A DNA stretch of 19,217 nucleotides from Fidelibacterota bacterium (GCA_004124535.1 SCKQ01000044.1:1-19217), one strand, 5' to 3'. Shown: positions 7,586 through 16,631, numbered from the stretch's first letter. The notes: a model not told the origin generated them from the sequence alone. Program-made: numbers and translations.

Positions 7586-8173
7586 ATGAAGACAAAATTA
7601 ACATCGTTTATAATAGTATTATTACTTACCGGATGCCAGTATAATGCTTTCGATACAACTGATGAATCGAGGCCTCTCTGGGTTGCAAAGATTTTGGCAA
7701 CCACCACAAATGATAATTTATTAGAAGGTGCCTGGTCTTATACGTCTGTATTATCCTATGAAAACGCAGACTGCAGCGGTGCAGGTGAAGCTTCCGATTT
7801 CAATGGTTCAGTTACCTACGGCGAATCAGATGCGGTGCGAACATATAATAAACTTCTTACTTTTTCTGATTTTGAACAAAAAAGGTAGGATGAGGATGAA
7901 TTTCAGGAAATGTGTGTTCAAAAAGGCGGCACCCTGAATTCTAGTGGTGATTGTAATTTACCAGTTGAAGATCAATTTGAATACTACCTAAGTGATGATG
8001 GTTATTGTGAAACATATACTTATGCAGGTAAGAAAGCTTCTGATGATAAAGTTGTTACATATTGCGGTTCGATAGCAATAGCGGATGGTAGTGCAGAAAT
8101 AAGCTTTTCGTGGCAATCAGATAATCCCGAAAAATCTGGATGTAAAGAAATAGTTATTACAGCAGACGAATAA
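7586..8173 (+). pseudogene. Putative lipoprotein gene interrupted by an in-frame TAG
   Basis: From ATG 7586 (AGGA at 7573-7576) the frame encodes a lipoprotein signal (TSFIIVLLLTGC, acceptor Cys17) and a strand-rich, Cys-containing domain (LLEGAWSYTSVLSYENADC). The frame reaches TAG at 7886-7888 after 100 residues. The same frame then continues without shift as DEDEFQEMCVQKGG and onward to a TAA at 8171-8173, keeping similar composition and more Cys residues (SSGDCN, GYCETYTY, VTYCGS). The two halves together make about 194 residues plus the stop, so this reads as one gene with a single nonsense codon. TAG ends other genes here (GMC oxidoreductase, SGNH hydrolase), so it is not a sense codon genome-wide. 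Options are a recent pseudogene, readthrough or a sequencing error. The family is unrecognised. Confidence 0.7.
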
Positions 8174-8200
8174 AGCAGATATAAATACATCCGATCGAAA

Positions 8201-8224
8201 CCCCGCTCAGTAGCGGGGTTTTTT
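8201..8224 (+). terminator. Rho-independent terminator, module copy 6
   Basis: A seven-pair stem CCCCGCT/AGCGGGG (8201-8207 with 8212-8218, loop CAGT) is followed by six T. It ends the interrupted lipoprotein gene 27 nt after its final stop. Confidence 0.9.
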
Positions 8225-8229
8225 GTTTA

Positions 8230-8259
8230 TAGACATTTAAGATGGTTGAGGCGTAATAT
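8230..8259 (+). promoter_or_regulatory. Sigma70-like promoter, module copy 6
   Basis: TAGACA (8230-8235), an 18-nt spacer and TAATAT (8254-8259) run directly on from the terminator T-tract. The downstream gene starts at 8297 with AAGGA at 8286-8290. Confidence 0.78.
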
Positions 8260-8296
8260 TGCGCTGCTGGAATAATAACTGTCCTAAGGAAGTGCT

Positions 8297-10327
8297 ATGA
8301 AACACATTCTAATTAGTTTTCTACTTTTTGCAACAGTTATCTTTCCAACTCGAATTCTTTTTGGGCAGAATTCAATTACTGCCCATACCATCTCAGACAG
8401 TGCGAATGGGGCTCGTTCTGTCTCTGCAGCCGATATGGATGGTGATGGGGACATGGATGTACTCTCTGGGTATTATAACATTGCCTGGTATGAGAATGAT
8501 GGTTCTGAGAGTTTCACACCCCATACCGTCTCAGCTTCGGCAGCTTCATCTGTTTATGCGGTTGATTTGGACGGTGATGGGGATATGGATGTGGTGGGGT
8601 CATCCGCCGGTAGTGTTGGGTGGTATGAGAATGATGGTTCTGGGAGTTTCGCCACCCATAAAATCTGCAATCATTATTATCATCGCGGGTTCAGATCTGT
8701 CTATGCATTGGATGTGGATGGTGACGGGGATATGGATGTGGTGACGGCTTCATATTCGCCCAATGACAAGATCATGTGGTATGAGAATGACGGTTCACAA
8801 TATTTCAACCACCATATCATCGCAGACAGTGTAATTGGGGCTCGTTCTGTCTCTGCAGCCGATATAGACGGTGATGGAGACATGGATGTACTCTCTGGGC
8901 ATAATAACATTGCCTGGTATGAGTATGACGGTTTAGAGAGTTTCAACACTCATACCGTCGCAACCTCAGGTGTTTCATCTGTCTATGCGGTAGATGTGGA
9001 TGGTGATGGGGATATAGATGTGGTAGGATCATCTGCTGGTAGTGTTGGTTGGTATGAGAATGATGGTTTTGAGAGTTTCACCACCCGTACCGTCTCAACC
9101 TCGGGAGCTTCATCTGTCTATGCGGTTGATTTGGACGGTGATGGGGATATGGATGTGGTGGGATCATCCGCTGGTAGTGTTAGTTGGTATGAGAATGGTG
9201 GTTCAGAGAATTTCACAACTCATATCATCACAACCGCTGCAGATGATGCACAATCTGTTTATACAGCGGATGTCGATGGTGACGGGGATTTGGATGTGCT
9301 ATCTGCAGCACTCGGCGACAGCAAAATTTCCTGGTATGAGATTAATTATTCCCCTGTTGCTAATGATACAGCTATAACCTCGAGCGAGGATAGAGATTAC
9401 ACTGGAATATTATCAGCATCCGACTCTGATGGCGATGCATTAACATATAGTATCATAATTGGTCCAGCCAATGGAAGGGCGACAGTATCTGATAATGCCA
9501 CAGGTACATTCTCGTACCGCCCGGTGGAAGACTATACAGGGCTGGACAGCCTTATATTTAGCGTTACCGATAGTGTGCTTTCGGATATAGCAACGGTTTC
9601 AATTACGGTTACTGCAGTAAATGATGCGCCAGTAGCGGTTACTGCAGCAGTGACAACCGAGGAAGATATGGATTATGGTGGGTTAGTATCTGCTTTTGAT
9701 ATTGATAATGATCCATTGACTTACAGTCTACTAACTGAGCCATCGCATGGTACGGTATCTATTACTGATAGCTCAGCTGGTACATATACCTACAGTCCTA
9801 AAGTAAATTATAATGGCAGTGATTCATTTACCTTTACTAGCAGTGATGGTACGCTTTCGGATACAGCGAAAGTTTCAATTACAGTAAATTCTGTAAATGA
9901 CCATCCAGTAGCGTTTGCGGAAAGAGTAACGACCAGTGAAGATACAAAATACAGCGGATCAGTATCTGCTTCTGATGTAGAAAACGATATACTGACATAT
10001 AATATTCTCACCAATCCATCAAATGGTACCGTATCTATTACCAACAGTTTATTGGGGACATTCACCTACAGTCCAACGATAAATTACAACGGGAGTGATT
10101 CGTTCACATTCACCGCCAATGACTATAATTATTCAGATACAGCGACGGTTTCAATCACGATCACTGCGTGGAATAATTATGCGCCAGATCGATTACCAGC
10201 CGTTCATCTGGGACATTTACCTACAGTCCTACGGCAAATTATAACGGTAGTGTGTCCAGGTATTTACCTATATAAGATACAAGCTGGTGAATACATGCAG
10301 ACCAGGGAGATGGTGCTGTTGAAATAG
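8297..10327 (+). CDS. Secreted FG-GAP/VCBS repeat protein with cadherin-like repeats and a type IX sorting tail
   Basis: The 676-residue product has a signal peptide (about 1-24, ending near ILFGQ). Seven FG-GAP/VCBS-type units of about 43 residues follow (about 30-350), each with a Ca-binding-like loop such as DMDGDGDMDV and a WYENDG strand; seven suggests one beta-propeller. Three cadherin-like or Ig-like repeats come next (about 353-628), each with SED, DSDGD-type and FTYSP-NYNGSDSFTF motifs. The C-terminus CPGIYLYKIQAGEYMQTR plus EMVLLK is the end of a type IX sorting domain, so surface export by that system is expected. Residues about 631-651 are read out of the repeat frame between two junctions, and most of the sorting domain is missing, so export may be impaired. 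Adhesion or glycan binding is plausible but inferred. It has its own module promoter and terminator. Confidence 0.85.
   Translation: MKHILISFLLFATVIFPTRILFGQNSITAHTISDSANGARSVSAADMDGDGDMDVLSGYYNIAWYENDGSESFTPHTVSASAASSVYAVDLDGDGDMDVVGSSAGSVGWYENDGSGSFATHKICNHYYHRGFRSVYALDVDGDGDMDVVTASYSPNDKIMWYENDGSQYFNHHIIADSVIGARSVSAADIDGDGDMDVLSGHNNIAWYEYDGLESFNTHTVATSGVSSVYAVDVDGDGDIDVVGSSAGSVGWYENDGFESFTTRTVSTSGASSVYAVDLDGDGDMDVVGSSAGSVSWYENGGSENFTTHIITTAADDAQSVYTADVDGDGDLDVLSAALGDSKISWYEINYSPVANDTAITSSEDRDYTGILSASDSDGDALTYSIIIGPANGRATVSDNATGTFSYRPVEDYTGLDSLIFSVTDSVLSDIATVSITVTAVNDAPVAVTAAVTTEEDMDYGGLVSAFDIDNDPLTYSLLTEPSHGTVSITDSSAGTYTYSPKVNYNGSDSFTFTSSDGTLSDTAKVSITVNSVNDHPVAFAERVTTSEDTKYSGSVSASDVENDILTYNILTNPSNGTVSITNSLLGTFTYSPTINYNGSDSFTFTANDYNYSDTATVSITITAWNNYAPDRLPAVHLGHLPTVLRQIITVVCPGIYLYKIQAGEYMQTREMVLLK
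8408..9345 (+). repeat. Seven tandem FG-GAP-coding DNA repeats with higher-order duplication
   Basis: Seven units of about 130 nt. Units 1-2 (from about 8408) and 4-5 (from about 8840) share long near-identical stretches around GCTCGTTCTGTCTCTGCAGC, and unit 6 (about 9110-9185) is nearly identical to unit 2 (about 8548-8622). Unit 3 is more divergent. This indicates segmental duplication of blocks of units rather than steady divergence. Confidence 0.85.
9352..10254 (+). repeat. Cadherin-like coding repeats, three complete and one collapsed
   Basis: Units of about 275 nt start at 9352, 9626 and 9902. A fourth starts near 10178 but is reduced to about 75 nt. After GCGCCAG (10181-10187) it jumps to ATCGATTACCAGC, which corresponds to the later GTVSIT part of a unit, and the homologous reading frame is shifted there. 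Confidence 0.8.
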
Positions 10328-10358
10328 TATCATTAAATATGTAAACATCAAGCCCCGC
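10260..10358 (+). repeat. Sorting-tail plus terminator repeat, second copy of 2686-2784
   Basis: GTATTTACCT through the stop codon and on to CATCAAGCCCCGCC matches 2686-2784 with scattered substitutions, in both coding and non-coding parts. The homologous block therefore covers the type IX tail codons and the first arm of the module hairpin. Confidence 0.8.
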
Positions 10359-10402
10359 CCACTTGTCCAGCGTAACGCAGTGCAGATGGAGCGGGGTTTT
10401 TT
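10353..10402 (+). terminator. Rho-independent terminator with enlarged loop, module copy 7
   Basis: The stem arms CCCCGC (10353-10358) and GCGGGG (10391-10396) plus six T are intact. The usual 3-6 nt loop is replaced by 32 nt (10359-10390) containing CCAGCGTAACGCAGTG. The long loop should weaken termination unless it folds itself (GCGTAACGC can form a small hairpin). Confidence 0.7.
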
Positions 10403-10407
10403 GTTTA

Positions 10408-10437
10408 TGGACATTTAATACTGGCGGGTTGTAATAT
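10408..10437 (+). promoter_or_regulatory. Sigma70-like promoter, module copy 7
   Basis: TGGACA (10408-10413), an 18-nt spacer and TAATAT (10432-10437) are followed by TGCTCTTCAAGGAGGG, giving a strong ribosome site before the ATG at 10458. The start of the transcript (TGCTCTnCAAGGA) is shared with copy 10. Confidence 0.78.
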
Positions 10438-10457
10438 TGCTCTTCAAGGAGGGTGAC

Positions 10458-12044
10458 ATGAACGAAAATTATGATTTCGTAATCATTGGTGCCGGTTCTG
10501 CCGGTTGTGTGCTGGCTAACCGACTGAGTGCCGATGGTCAAAATAGCGTATTGATCCTAGAAGCCGGCCGGAACGATAAAAAACAGGATATACATATTCC
10601 TGCTGGTTTCCCAAAACTTTTCAAGACTGAATTTGACTATGATTACTTGACGACACCACAGGCAACCATGAAGGACCGGGAATTGTATCTGCCCCGCGGA
10701 AAAACCCTGGGAGGATCCAGTAGCATCAATGCCATGGTCTATATTCGTGGCAATCGACAGGATTACGACGAATGGAGTGCCCTGGGCAATGAAGGATGGT
10801 CGTACGATGAGGTTCTTCCATACTTCAAGAAGGCAGAAAACCAGGAAGTGATCAAGGATGAGTACCATGGTCAGGGTGGACCACTGAATGTAACCAACCG
10901 CAATTACACCAACCCGTTGTCAGATGTCTTCGTTAAAGCAGCGCAGGAATTGGATTATGATTTCAATCCTGATTTTAATGGAGCGCAGCAAGAGGGATTC
11001 GGATATTACCAGGTAACCCAAAAAAACGGTGCCCGCTGTAGTACGGCTGTGGCCTACCTGCACCCCGCCGCTGCCCGCAAAAACTTAACTATTGAAGTCA
11101 ATGCGCAGGTCGAGCGCATCCTGATCGAAAACGAACGGGTAACTGGTTTGATCTACCACCAGAATGGACAAGCACACGAAGTACAGGCCAATAAGGAAGT
11201 GCTCCTGAGCGCAGGAGCCTACAACAGCCCCCAGATCCTGATGTTATCTGGCATTGGTGATGGAGAAGAATTAAAAAAGCATGGAATATCGGTAGCAAAG
11301 CATCTACCCGGAGTGGGAAAGAACCTCCAGGACCATATGGTTTATTTCACTATTTTCAATTCGAGCTACAAGGATTCTCTGGATTCAGCAGAAAACTTCC
11401 CTGTGGTGGTGAAAAACTTGCTCAACTACCTTCTTTTCAAAAAAGGACCATTTACCAGTAATATTGCCGAAGCGGGTGGGTTCGTCCAGTCTTCTCCGGA
11501 TCAACCTGCTGTGGACACACAGTTCCACTTTGGACCCAATTACTACGTAGAACATGGTTTTAGCAACCCTGAAACAGGCAACGGGTATTCTATTGGAGGT
11601 GAATTACTGAATCCCACCAGTAAGGGAACAGTTACATTGTCATCCTCAGATTTTAAGGCCAACCCTGTCATTGACCATAATTACCTCAGTACTGACGATG
11701 ATGTACAACGATCTATCTGGGGATACAAGGTTACAGAGAAAATCGGTTTAGCCGAGGCCTTCAAACCTTATCGTTCTGGTTACTTTATGCCGGAAGAGCC
11801 GCTAACCGATGATAACGCTATTGAGGATCTGATTCGGGAAACCGGAGAAACTCTGTACCATCCTACAAGTACCTGTAAAATGGGTACAGATGATATGGCG
11901 GTGGTTGATCCAGAGTTACGGGTGCATGGCCTTACGGGATTACGAGTAGTTGATGCAGCGGTAATGCCCAATGTAATTCGCGGCAATACCAATGCTCCCA
12001 CGATCATGATCGCCGAGAAGGCTGCTGATATGATCCTGAAATAG
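10458..12044 (+). CDS. GMC family FAD oxidoreductase (choline/alcohol dehydrogenase-like)
   Basis: The 528-residue protein is of normal GMC length. It has [17 protein letters not shown] (7-23) for FAD, Glu35, GMC signature 1 ([15 protein letters not shown], 79-93) and signature 2 ([17 protein letters not shown], near the middle). Its C-terminal active-site pair is His468 in [10 protein letters not shown] and the Asn of GNTNAPT (about 510-512). Members oxidise alcohols such as choline, sugars or long-chain alcohols, and the substrate cannot be read from sequence. ATG 10458 is chosen over upstream in-frame codons because AAGGAGGG lies 4 nt before it and the promoter -10 ends at 10437. No signal peptide is seen, so it is cytoplasmic. 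The fucosidase starts 21 nt after the stop, suggesting co-transcription. Its base composition looks more GC-rich than nearby genes. Confidence 0.92.
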   Translation: MNENYDFVIIGAGSAGCVLANRLSADGQNSVLILEAGRNDKKQDIHIPAGFPKLFKTEFDYDYLTTPQATMKDRELYLPRGKTLGGSSSINAMVYIRGNRQDYDEWSALGNEGWSYDEVLPYFKKAENQEVIKDEYHGQGGPLNVTNRNYTNPLSDVFVKAAQELDYDFNPDFNGAQQEGFGYYQVTQKNGARCSTAVAYLHPAAARKNLTIEVNAQVERILIENERVTGLIYHQNGQAHEVQANKEVLLSAGAYNSPQILMLSGIGDGEELKKHGISVAKHLPGVGKNLQDHMVYFTIFNSSYKDSLDSAENFPVVVKNLLNYLLFKKGPFTSNIAEAGGFVQSSPDQPAVDTQFHFGPNYYVEHGFSNPETGNGYSIGGELLNPTSKGTVTLSSSDFKANPVIDHNYLSTDDDVQRSIWGYKVTEKIGLAEAFKPYRSGYFMPEEPLTDDNAIEDLIRETGETLYHPTSTCKMGTDDMAVVDPELRVHGLTGLRVVDAAVMPNVIRGNTNAPTIMIAEKAADMILK

Positions 12045-12065
12045 CTCGATTTATCCAATAATATT

Positions 12066-14093
12066 ATGAACTTGATCCTACTGCTGGTAATAAGTCTTTG
12101 GTTTTGTCCCGCAGGTATGGCCCGTGATCTGCCGGAGGACACTCGGATGGAATGGTGGCGGGAAGCCCGTTTTGGTATGTTCATTCATTGGGGATTATAT
12201 TCCATTCCCGCTGGCGCATGGGAAGACAAGACCACCCATGGTGAATGGATCCGACAAACTGCCCAGATTCCTATTGAAGTGTATGATCAATTTATCGGTG
12301 AATTCAACCCGCTAAAATTTGATGCAGATGAATGGGTTCGCATGGCGAAAGCTGCCGGGATGAAATACATTGTTCTCACTTCCAAGCATCATGATGGATT
12401 TTGTCTATTTAATTCCAATTATACTGATTTTGACATCATGAATACACCGTTCAAGCGGGATATATTAAAAGAACTAGCCGATGCCTGCCGGGATCAGGGG
12501 ATCAAATTGTGCTGGTACCATTCCATTATGGATTGGCATCATCCCGACTATCTGCCCCGCCGCAGCTGGGAAGACCGTTCTGCGGATGGTGCCGAATTAG
12601 ATCGATATATCACGTACATGAAAAACCAGCTCAAAGAATTAGTAACCAATTATGGTGATATTGGGGTACTCTGGTTTGATGGAGAATGGGAAGATACGTG
12701 GCATCATGAGTATGGGCAGGATCTTTACGATTATGTGCGCAGTCTGCAGCCCAGTATTATTATTAACAACCGGGTCGATGTAGGCCGCTCCGGCATGCAG
12801 GGTTTAACGAAAAAGGGATCTTACGCCGGGGACTTTGGTACACCCGAACAGGAGATTCCCCCTACAGGTATCCCTGGGGTGGACTGGGAAACCTGTATGA
12901 CGATGAATGATCATTGGGGCTACAACAAGAATGATAATAACTGGAAATCCGATGTGGACCTGATCCGCAAGCTGGCTGATATTGCGTCGAAAGGCGGTAA
13001 CTTTTTACTTAATGTGGGACCCACTGCAGAAGGTCTGTTCCCCCAACCCAGTATTGCTCGGCTACATGCAATTGGTAGATGGATGCAAGTCAACGGGGTT
13101 GCGATTTATGGAACCAGCGCCAGTCCGTTCAAGGATCTCTCCTGGGGACGCTGTACCCAAAAATCCATCAAGGGGAATACCCGCCTCTATTTGCATGTGT
13201 TTTCCTGGCCAGCGGATGGTCAGTTGGTCGTCCCCGGCATTTACAATAACCCCGGTGACGCTTTTCTATTAGCCGCTCCGACCAAGAAATTGGCTGTGTA
13301 CCGAAAAGAGGATGCTCTGGTGATCAATCTACCTGAAACTGCGCCCGATCCCATAAATAGTGTAGTTGTCTTGGATGTAGCCGGAAAGCCTGATGTGAAC
13401 GAGCCACCAATTATTTCTGCCGACCATGATATTTTTATAGATGCATTAAGTGTATCCATTGCCTCAGAACGGGATAATATTGAGATTCACTATACGCTGG
13501 ATGGCAGTACCCCAACTATGACATCACCGGCAGTAACCGGGTCGATTGATTTGCTAGAGACAACGGTTGTTTCCGCTGGTGCCTTTCGCGATGGTCAGCC
13601 GGTAAGCGAGAGTGCGCAATATAAATTTATAAAGGTGAAGCCGCTGCAGGGATTGGCAGTGCGCGAACGCCGCAAGGGGTTGCGCTACGGATATTATGAG
13701 GGCTCGTGGGATCAATTACCTGCATTTGGTGCGCTCGCTTCTGTAAAGGAAGGCGTGATCAGCGATTTTGATTTTTCACCGCGGAATCAAAGCGAATACT
13801 TCGGCTTTCGATACGACGGGTTCATCCGTTTACCGGAAACGGGCATTTATTCGTTTTTTACAGATTCCGATGATGGGAGCCAGCTGTTTATCGGGGATAA
13901 ACTGGTTGTGGATAATGACGGTTTACACGGCATGACGGAGGAAACAGGCGTCATTGCACTTCGTGCTGGTTTTCATCCCCTTCGAGTCACTTTTTTCGAA
14001 AAGACAGGCGGGGATGAATTACAGGTCTATTATCAGGGACCAAACATCAAAAAACAGACTATACCACCTCAGGTTTTATTTTTTAATAAGTGA
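12066..14093 (+). CDS. GH29 alpha-L-fucosidase with chitobiase-C-like and PA14 domains, exported
   Basis: The 675-residue product has a signal peptide (1-19, ending CPAGMA) and a GH29 catalytic domain (about 22-360). The hallmarks are [34 protein letters not shown] (His108-His109) and [10 protein letters not shown], whose Asp205 corresponds to the family nucleophile, then [16 protein letters not shown]29 enzymes release terminal alpha-L-fucose with retention. A chitobiase/hexosaminidase C-terminal-like domain follows (about 443-520; [11 protein letters not shown]). Then comes a PA14-like domain (about 540-670; YEGSWDQLP, then [20 protein letters not shown]), often glycan-binding. No type IX tail or lipobox is seen, so it is periplasmic or secreted. 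It sits 21 nt after the GMC gene with no promoter between. The ribosome site before ATG 12066 is weak. No fucose-metabolism gene is nearby. Confidence 0.92.
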   Translation: MNLILLLVISLWFCPAGMARDLPEDTRMEWWREARFGMFIHWGLYSIPAGAWEDKTTHGEWIRQTAQIPIEVYDQFIGEFNPLKFDADEWVRMAKAAGMKYIVLTSKHHDGFCLFNSNYTDFDIMNTPFKRDILKELADACRDQGIKLCWYHSIMDWHHPDYLPRRSWEDRSADGAELDRYITYMKNQLKELVTNYGDIGVLWFDGEWEDTWHHEYGQDLYDYVRSLQPSIIINNRVDVGRSGMQGLTKKGSYAGDFGTPEQEIPPTGIPGVDWETCMTMNDHWGYNKNDNNWKSDVDLIRKLADIASKGGNFLLNVGPTAEGLFPQPSIARLHAIGRWMQVNGVAIYGTSASPFKDLSWGRCTQKSIKGNTRLYLHVFSWPADGQLVVPGIYNNPGDAFLLAAPTKKLAVYRKEDALVINLPETAPDPINSVVVLDVAGKPDVNEPPIISADHDIFIDALSVSIASERDNIEIHYTLDGSTPTMTSPAVTGSIDLLETTVVSAGAFRDGQPVSESAQYKFIKVKPLQGLAVRERRKGLRYGYYEGSWDQLPAFGALASVKEGVISDFDFSPRNQSEYFGFRYDGFIRLPETGIYSFFTDSDDGSQLFIGDKLVVDNDGLHGMTEETGVIALRAGFHPLRVTFFEKTGGDELQVYYQGPNIKKQTIPPQVLFFNK

Positions 14094-14255
14094 TTTTATC
14101 ATAAAACATAATATAATACTCTGGTTTGCAAGTATCCTGGTACTCTGCAGACTGTTGAAACTCAACGGATTGTTAAGCAAAAGTTGTAGAATTGGCTGGT
14201 TTAATGACCGGTTAATGAATCCTGGAAAATCCCGTTACGCTAGATTTTTTGTTTA

Positions 14256-14285
14256 TAGACATTTAGGTCTCTGATTTCGTAAAAT
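14256..14285 (+). promoter_or_regulatory. Sigma70-like promoter, module copy 8 (terminator eroded)
   Basis: TTTTTTGTTTATAGACATTTA is intact with TAGACA at 14256-14261, an 18-nt spacer and TAAAAT at 14280-14285. The preceding hairpin has decayed to CCCGTTACGCTAG (14231-14243), so only the T-tract remains of the terminator. The rest of the gap from 14094 shows nothing recognisable. Confidence 0.7.
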
Positions 14286-14325
14286 GACCCTGCCTTATAA
14301 TTATAGCTAACTTGAGGAGTGTGCT

Positions 14326-15705
14326 TTGAATCGCATTGCAATTAGTTTATCTATTGTTTCAATAACCTTTGCAGCCATCACCAATGTGCCTGCGGATTCA
14401 TTAACCAACCAGGTTGGAAAAAGCCAGCCGGGGAATCGTAACGCTAGCCCTAAACAACGGGTTATTGCTACCAAAACCATCGAAAATGCTCATTTTGATT
14501 TTCTTCGTGCGCTGCATGCTGAAGAACCCAAAAAATCCGGTAAATTTTTGGGCCGTTTGTCCCGGGCTTCTAAGGACCTTCCCGGCTATAAGATTAAAGA
14601 ATACAATTCATATCTTAAATCCTATTTCCCCAATGCTTCTTCCGACCATGTTCAGTGGTATATGATTGAATCCTACATCGTACAGAAAAAGTGGGATGAA
14701 GTCCAGGTAGGCCTTTTGAAGTTTGCCTACCTTTATCCAAATTCTTCCATCTATAAGAAAGTGTTGGATAATGGATATACCTTGCTGCAAGAAGAAAAAT
14801 ATTTTGGGTCCGTTCGGGATAAACTTATCACATTGTTAAATGATGCGCCGAAAACAGGGAAGATGCATAGCCGTTATTTTGATTTCCTTGCGGCAGTTCA
14901 CGGCTTTAAAGATAAAAGGCTAAGGTCAATATTTGAGCGGGAATCTTGGGAATTTCTTACACGGTATGCTAATCGATCCAGGGGTAGCACGGTTCTCATG
15001 TGGCTGGCGCAATTAGAACAGGAAAATAATAACTTTCATCCTGCAGTTATGATCTATGAAAAGTTGATGACCTTGTACCCAGCGAGTCAGGATTATGCAG
15101 CAGCATTATATCAGGTTGCAATGCTTAAACAGGAAAAATTTAGCGATTATAATGAAGCGACAGTTAGTTTTCGCAAATTTCTGAAGCAATTTCCGGAACA
15201 TAATTATGTAGCACATGCCCAATATCGCATTGCAACTATGGCTGATAAAAACTTTAGTGACTGGTCAACGGCTATTGAGGAATATGGAAAGCTTGCTGCC
15301 AGCCATCCCAACTTCAAGTACACGATCCCCAGTTTGCTCCGCATCGGCGAGATTCAAGCCACAAAGCTGAAACTGAAAGAAGAGGCTATTAGCACGTACA
15401 ACCGTATAGCTTCTGAGTACCCCGACAGCACAATGCAAGCCACGGAAGCGCACCAACGTGCTGGGAAATTGTACGAAAATGGCAAGGAATATGAAAAGGC
15501 CATTGATCAATACATGGCTATACATGAAAATTATCCCGGGACAGAAGGCGCTTTGGAAAATCTGGGGAAATGTGCAGTTATTTATGAGAAAAAACTGAAG
15601 CAGAAAGATAAGGCCATTGAAATCCTAAATACTATTATTAAGGAATTTCCTGAATCCAAAAACGCAAAGCGGGCAGCAAAACGGATAAAAAAACTCAATA
15701 AATAA
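14326..15705 (+). CDS. Exported tetratricopeptide-repeat protein
   Basis: The 459-residue product has a signal-peptide-like N-terminus (IAISLSIVSITFAAITNV). The C-terminal half (about 235-455) is built of TPR-like helical pairs such as AVMIYEKLMTLYPAS, ATVSFRKFLKQFPEH and AIEILNTIIKEFPESKNAKR, the pattern of YbgF/BamD-like envelope TPR proteins that scaffold complexes. The middle part is also helical. The start is TTG 14326, supported by GAGGAG at 14314-14319. An alternative start is not needed, since the signal peptide begins at once. It has its own module promoter and a module terminator 39 nt downstream, so it is a single-gene unit. The partner complex is unknown. Confidence 0.8.
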   Translation: MNRIAISLSIVSITFAAITNVPADSLTNQVGKSQPGNRNASPKQRVIATKTIENAHFDFLRALHAEEPKKSGKFLGRLSRASKDLPGYKIKEYNSYLKSYFPNASSDHVQWYMIESYIVQKKWDEVQVGLLKFAYLYPNSSIYKKVLDNGYTLLQEEKYFGSVRDKLITLLNDAPKTGKMHSRYFDFLAAVHGFKDKRLRSIFERESWEFLTRYANRSRGSTVLMWLAQLEQENNNFHPAVMIYEKLMTLYPASQDYAAALYQVAMLKQEKFSDYNEATVSFRKFLKQFPEHNYVAHAQYRIATMADKNFSDWSTAIEEYGKLAASHPNFKYTIPSLLRIGEIQATKLKLKEEAISTYNRIASEYPDSTMQATEAHQRAGKLYENGKEYEKAIDQYMAIHENYPGTEGALENLGKCAVIYEKKLKQKDKAIEILNTIIKEFPESKNAKRAAKRIKKLNK

Positions 15706-15744
15706 TAACCGGTTTGCCTACAGAATTTGAAAATGAAACCAAAG

Positions 15745-15765
15745 CCCCGTTCAGCGGGGTTTTTT
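15745..15765 (+). terminator. Rho-independent terminator, module copy 9
   Basis: A short CCCCG/CGGGG stem (15745-15749 with 15755-15759, loop TTCAG) is followed by six T, ending the TPR gene. Confidence 0.87.
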
Positions 15766-15770
15766 GCTTA

Positions 15771-15800
15771 TAGATATTTAGGATCAGTAGGGTGTAAAAT
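15771..15800 (+). promoter_or_regulatory. Sigma70-like promoter, module copy 9
   Basis: TAGATA (15771-15776), an 18-nt spacer and TAAAAT (15795-15800). Only 11 nt separate the -10 box from the ATG at 15812, so the expected transcript would be almost leaderless. Confidence 0.72.
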
Positions 15801-15811
15801 TGATCCAGATT

Positions 15812-16498
15812 ATGAGAAATATTATTTTAACCCTGTTGTTTGTCCCGATTACTTTAATTGGACAGGATTGGCCCGATTTAAACCGCTACAGGGATGATAA
15901 CGCCAGGCTTGGCTTGCCGGCAGCAAACGAAACCAGAGTAGTCTTTATGGGTAATTCAATTACGGAGGGCTGGTCAAATTTTCTTCCAGAATATTTTTCC
16001 GCCAAGTCATATATCAATCGCGGGATCAGTGGGCAAACAACCCCGCAGATGCTGGTTAGATTTAGAGCGGATGTGATCGATCTTCAACCACAAGTTGTGG
16101 TTATTTTAGCTGGTACCAATGACATCGCCGGCAATACTGGCCCAGCCACTATTAAAATGATCGCTGATAATATCATCTCCATGGCGGAACTGGCCCGGGA
16201 GAATAATATCCTGGTGATCATTTCATCAATTCTACCGGTCTACGATTATTCGTGGAAACCAGGATTAGAACCCGTGGTAAAGATCAGCCGGTTAAATGAG
16301 ATCTTAAAAAATTATGCGAGTAAACATGGCCATACTTACCTGGATTATTATACAGCGATGGCAGATGATCAAAAAGGACTCAAGGAAGACTATACCTATG
16401 ATGGTGTGCACCCCAATAAAGCGGGCTATCGAATAATGGCAACTCTTGCTGAGGAAGCTATAGCAAAAACATTGGACCAACCTGGGGGAAAAAGGTAG
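15812..16498 (+). CDS. SGNH/GDSL-type esterase, exported
   Basis: The 228-residue protein has a signal peptide (IILTLLFVPITLIGQ, cleavage near residue 18) and the four SGNH blocks. These are VVFMGNSITEGW with nucleophile Ser49, NRGISGQTT with Gly74, VVILAGTNDIAG with Asn103, and YTYDGVHPNKAGY with Asp197 and His200. The catalytic set is complete. The family includes acetyl-esterases and acyl-hydrolases acting on acylated sugars or lipids; the substrate is open. The ATG at 15812 is chosen because the alternative TTG at 15800 overlaps the promoter -10 box and would put four polar residues before the signal peptide. No ribosome site is seen, which fits a nearly leaderless transcript. No terminator was recognised downstream. 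Confidence 0.9.
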   Translation: MRNIILTLLFVPITLIGQDWPDLNRYRDDNARLGLPAANETRVVFMGNSITEGWSNFLPEYFSAKSYINRGISGQTTPQMLVRFRADVIDLQPQVVVILAGTNDIAGNTGPATIKMIADNIISMAELARENNILVIISSILPVYDYSWKPGLEPVVKISRLNEILKNYASKHGHTYLDYYTAMADDQKGLKEDYTYDGVHPNKAGYRIMATLAEEAIAKTLDQPGGKR

Positions 16499-16631
16499 GT
16501 TATGCATAATCGCAGTCGAGCCTGGATGGCCTGTTGCGCTATGTAAAATTGTATTTTCAATAATAATTTGTGTTGCAACCAATGAATAGATTATATTTGC
16601 CATTATTTTAATCGGTTCTATTGCCCATTAT

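Noticed and set aside
7886..7888. TAG recoded as an amino acid
   Set aside because: TAG ends several well-defined genes here (12042-12044, 16496-16498, 10325-10327), so general recoding is excluded.
8328..9377. Long alternative frames inside the FG-GAP region
   Set aside because: They result from the repeated GATGGTGATGGGGATATGGA codons read in other frames; no ribosome sites or domains.
10239..10541. Minus-strand frame across the module between the repeat protein and the GMC gene
   Set aside because: It spans a terminator, a promoter and a start region of confirmed plus-strand genes and looks random in composition.
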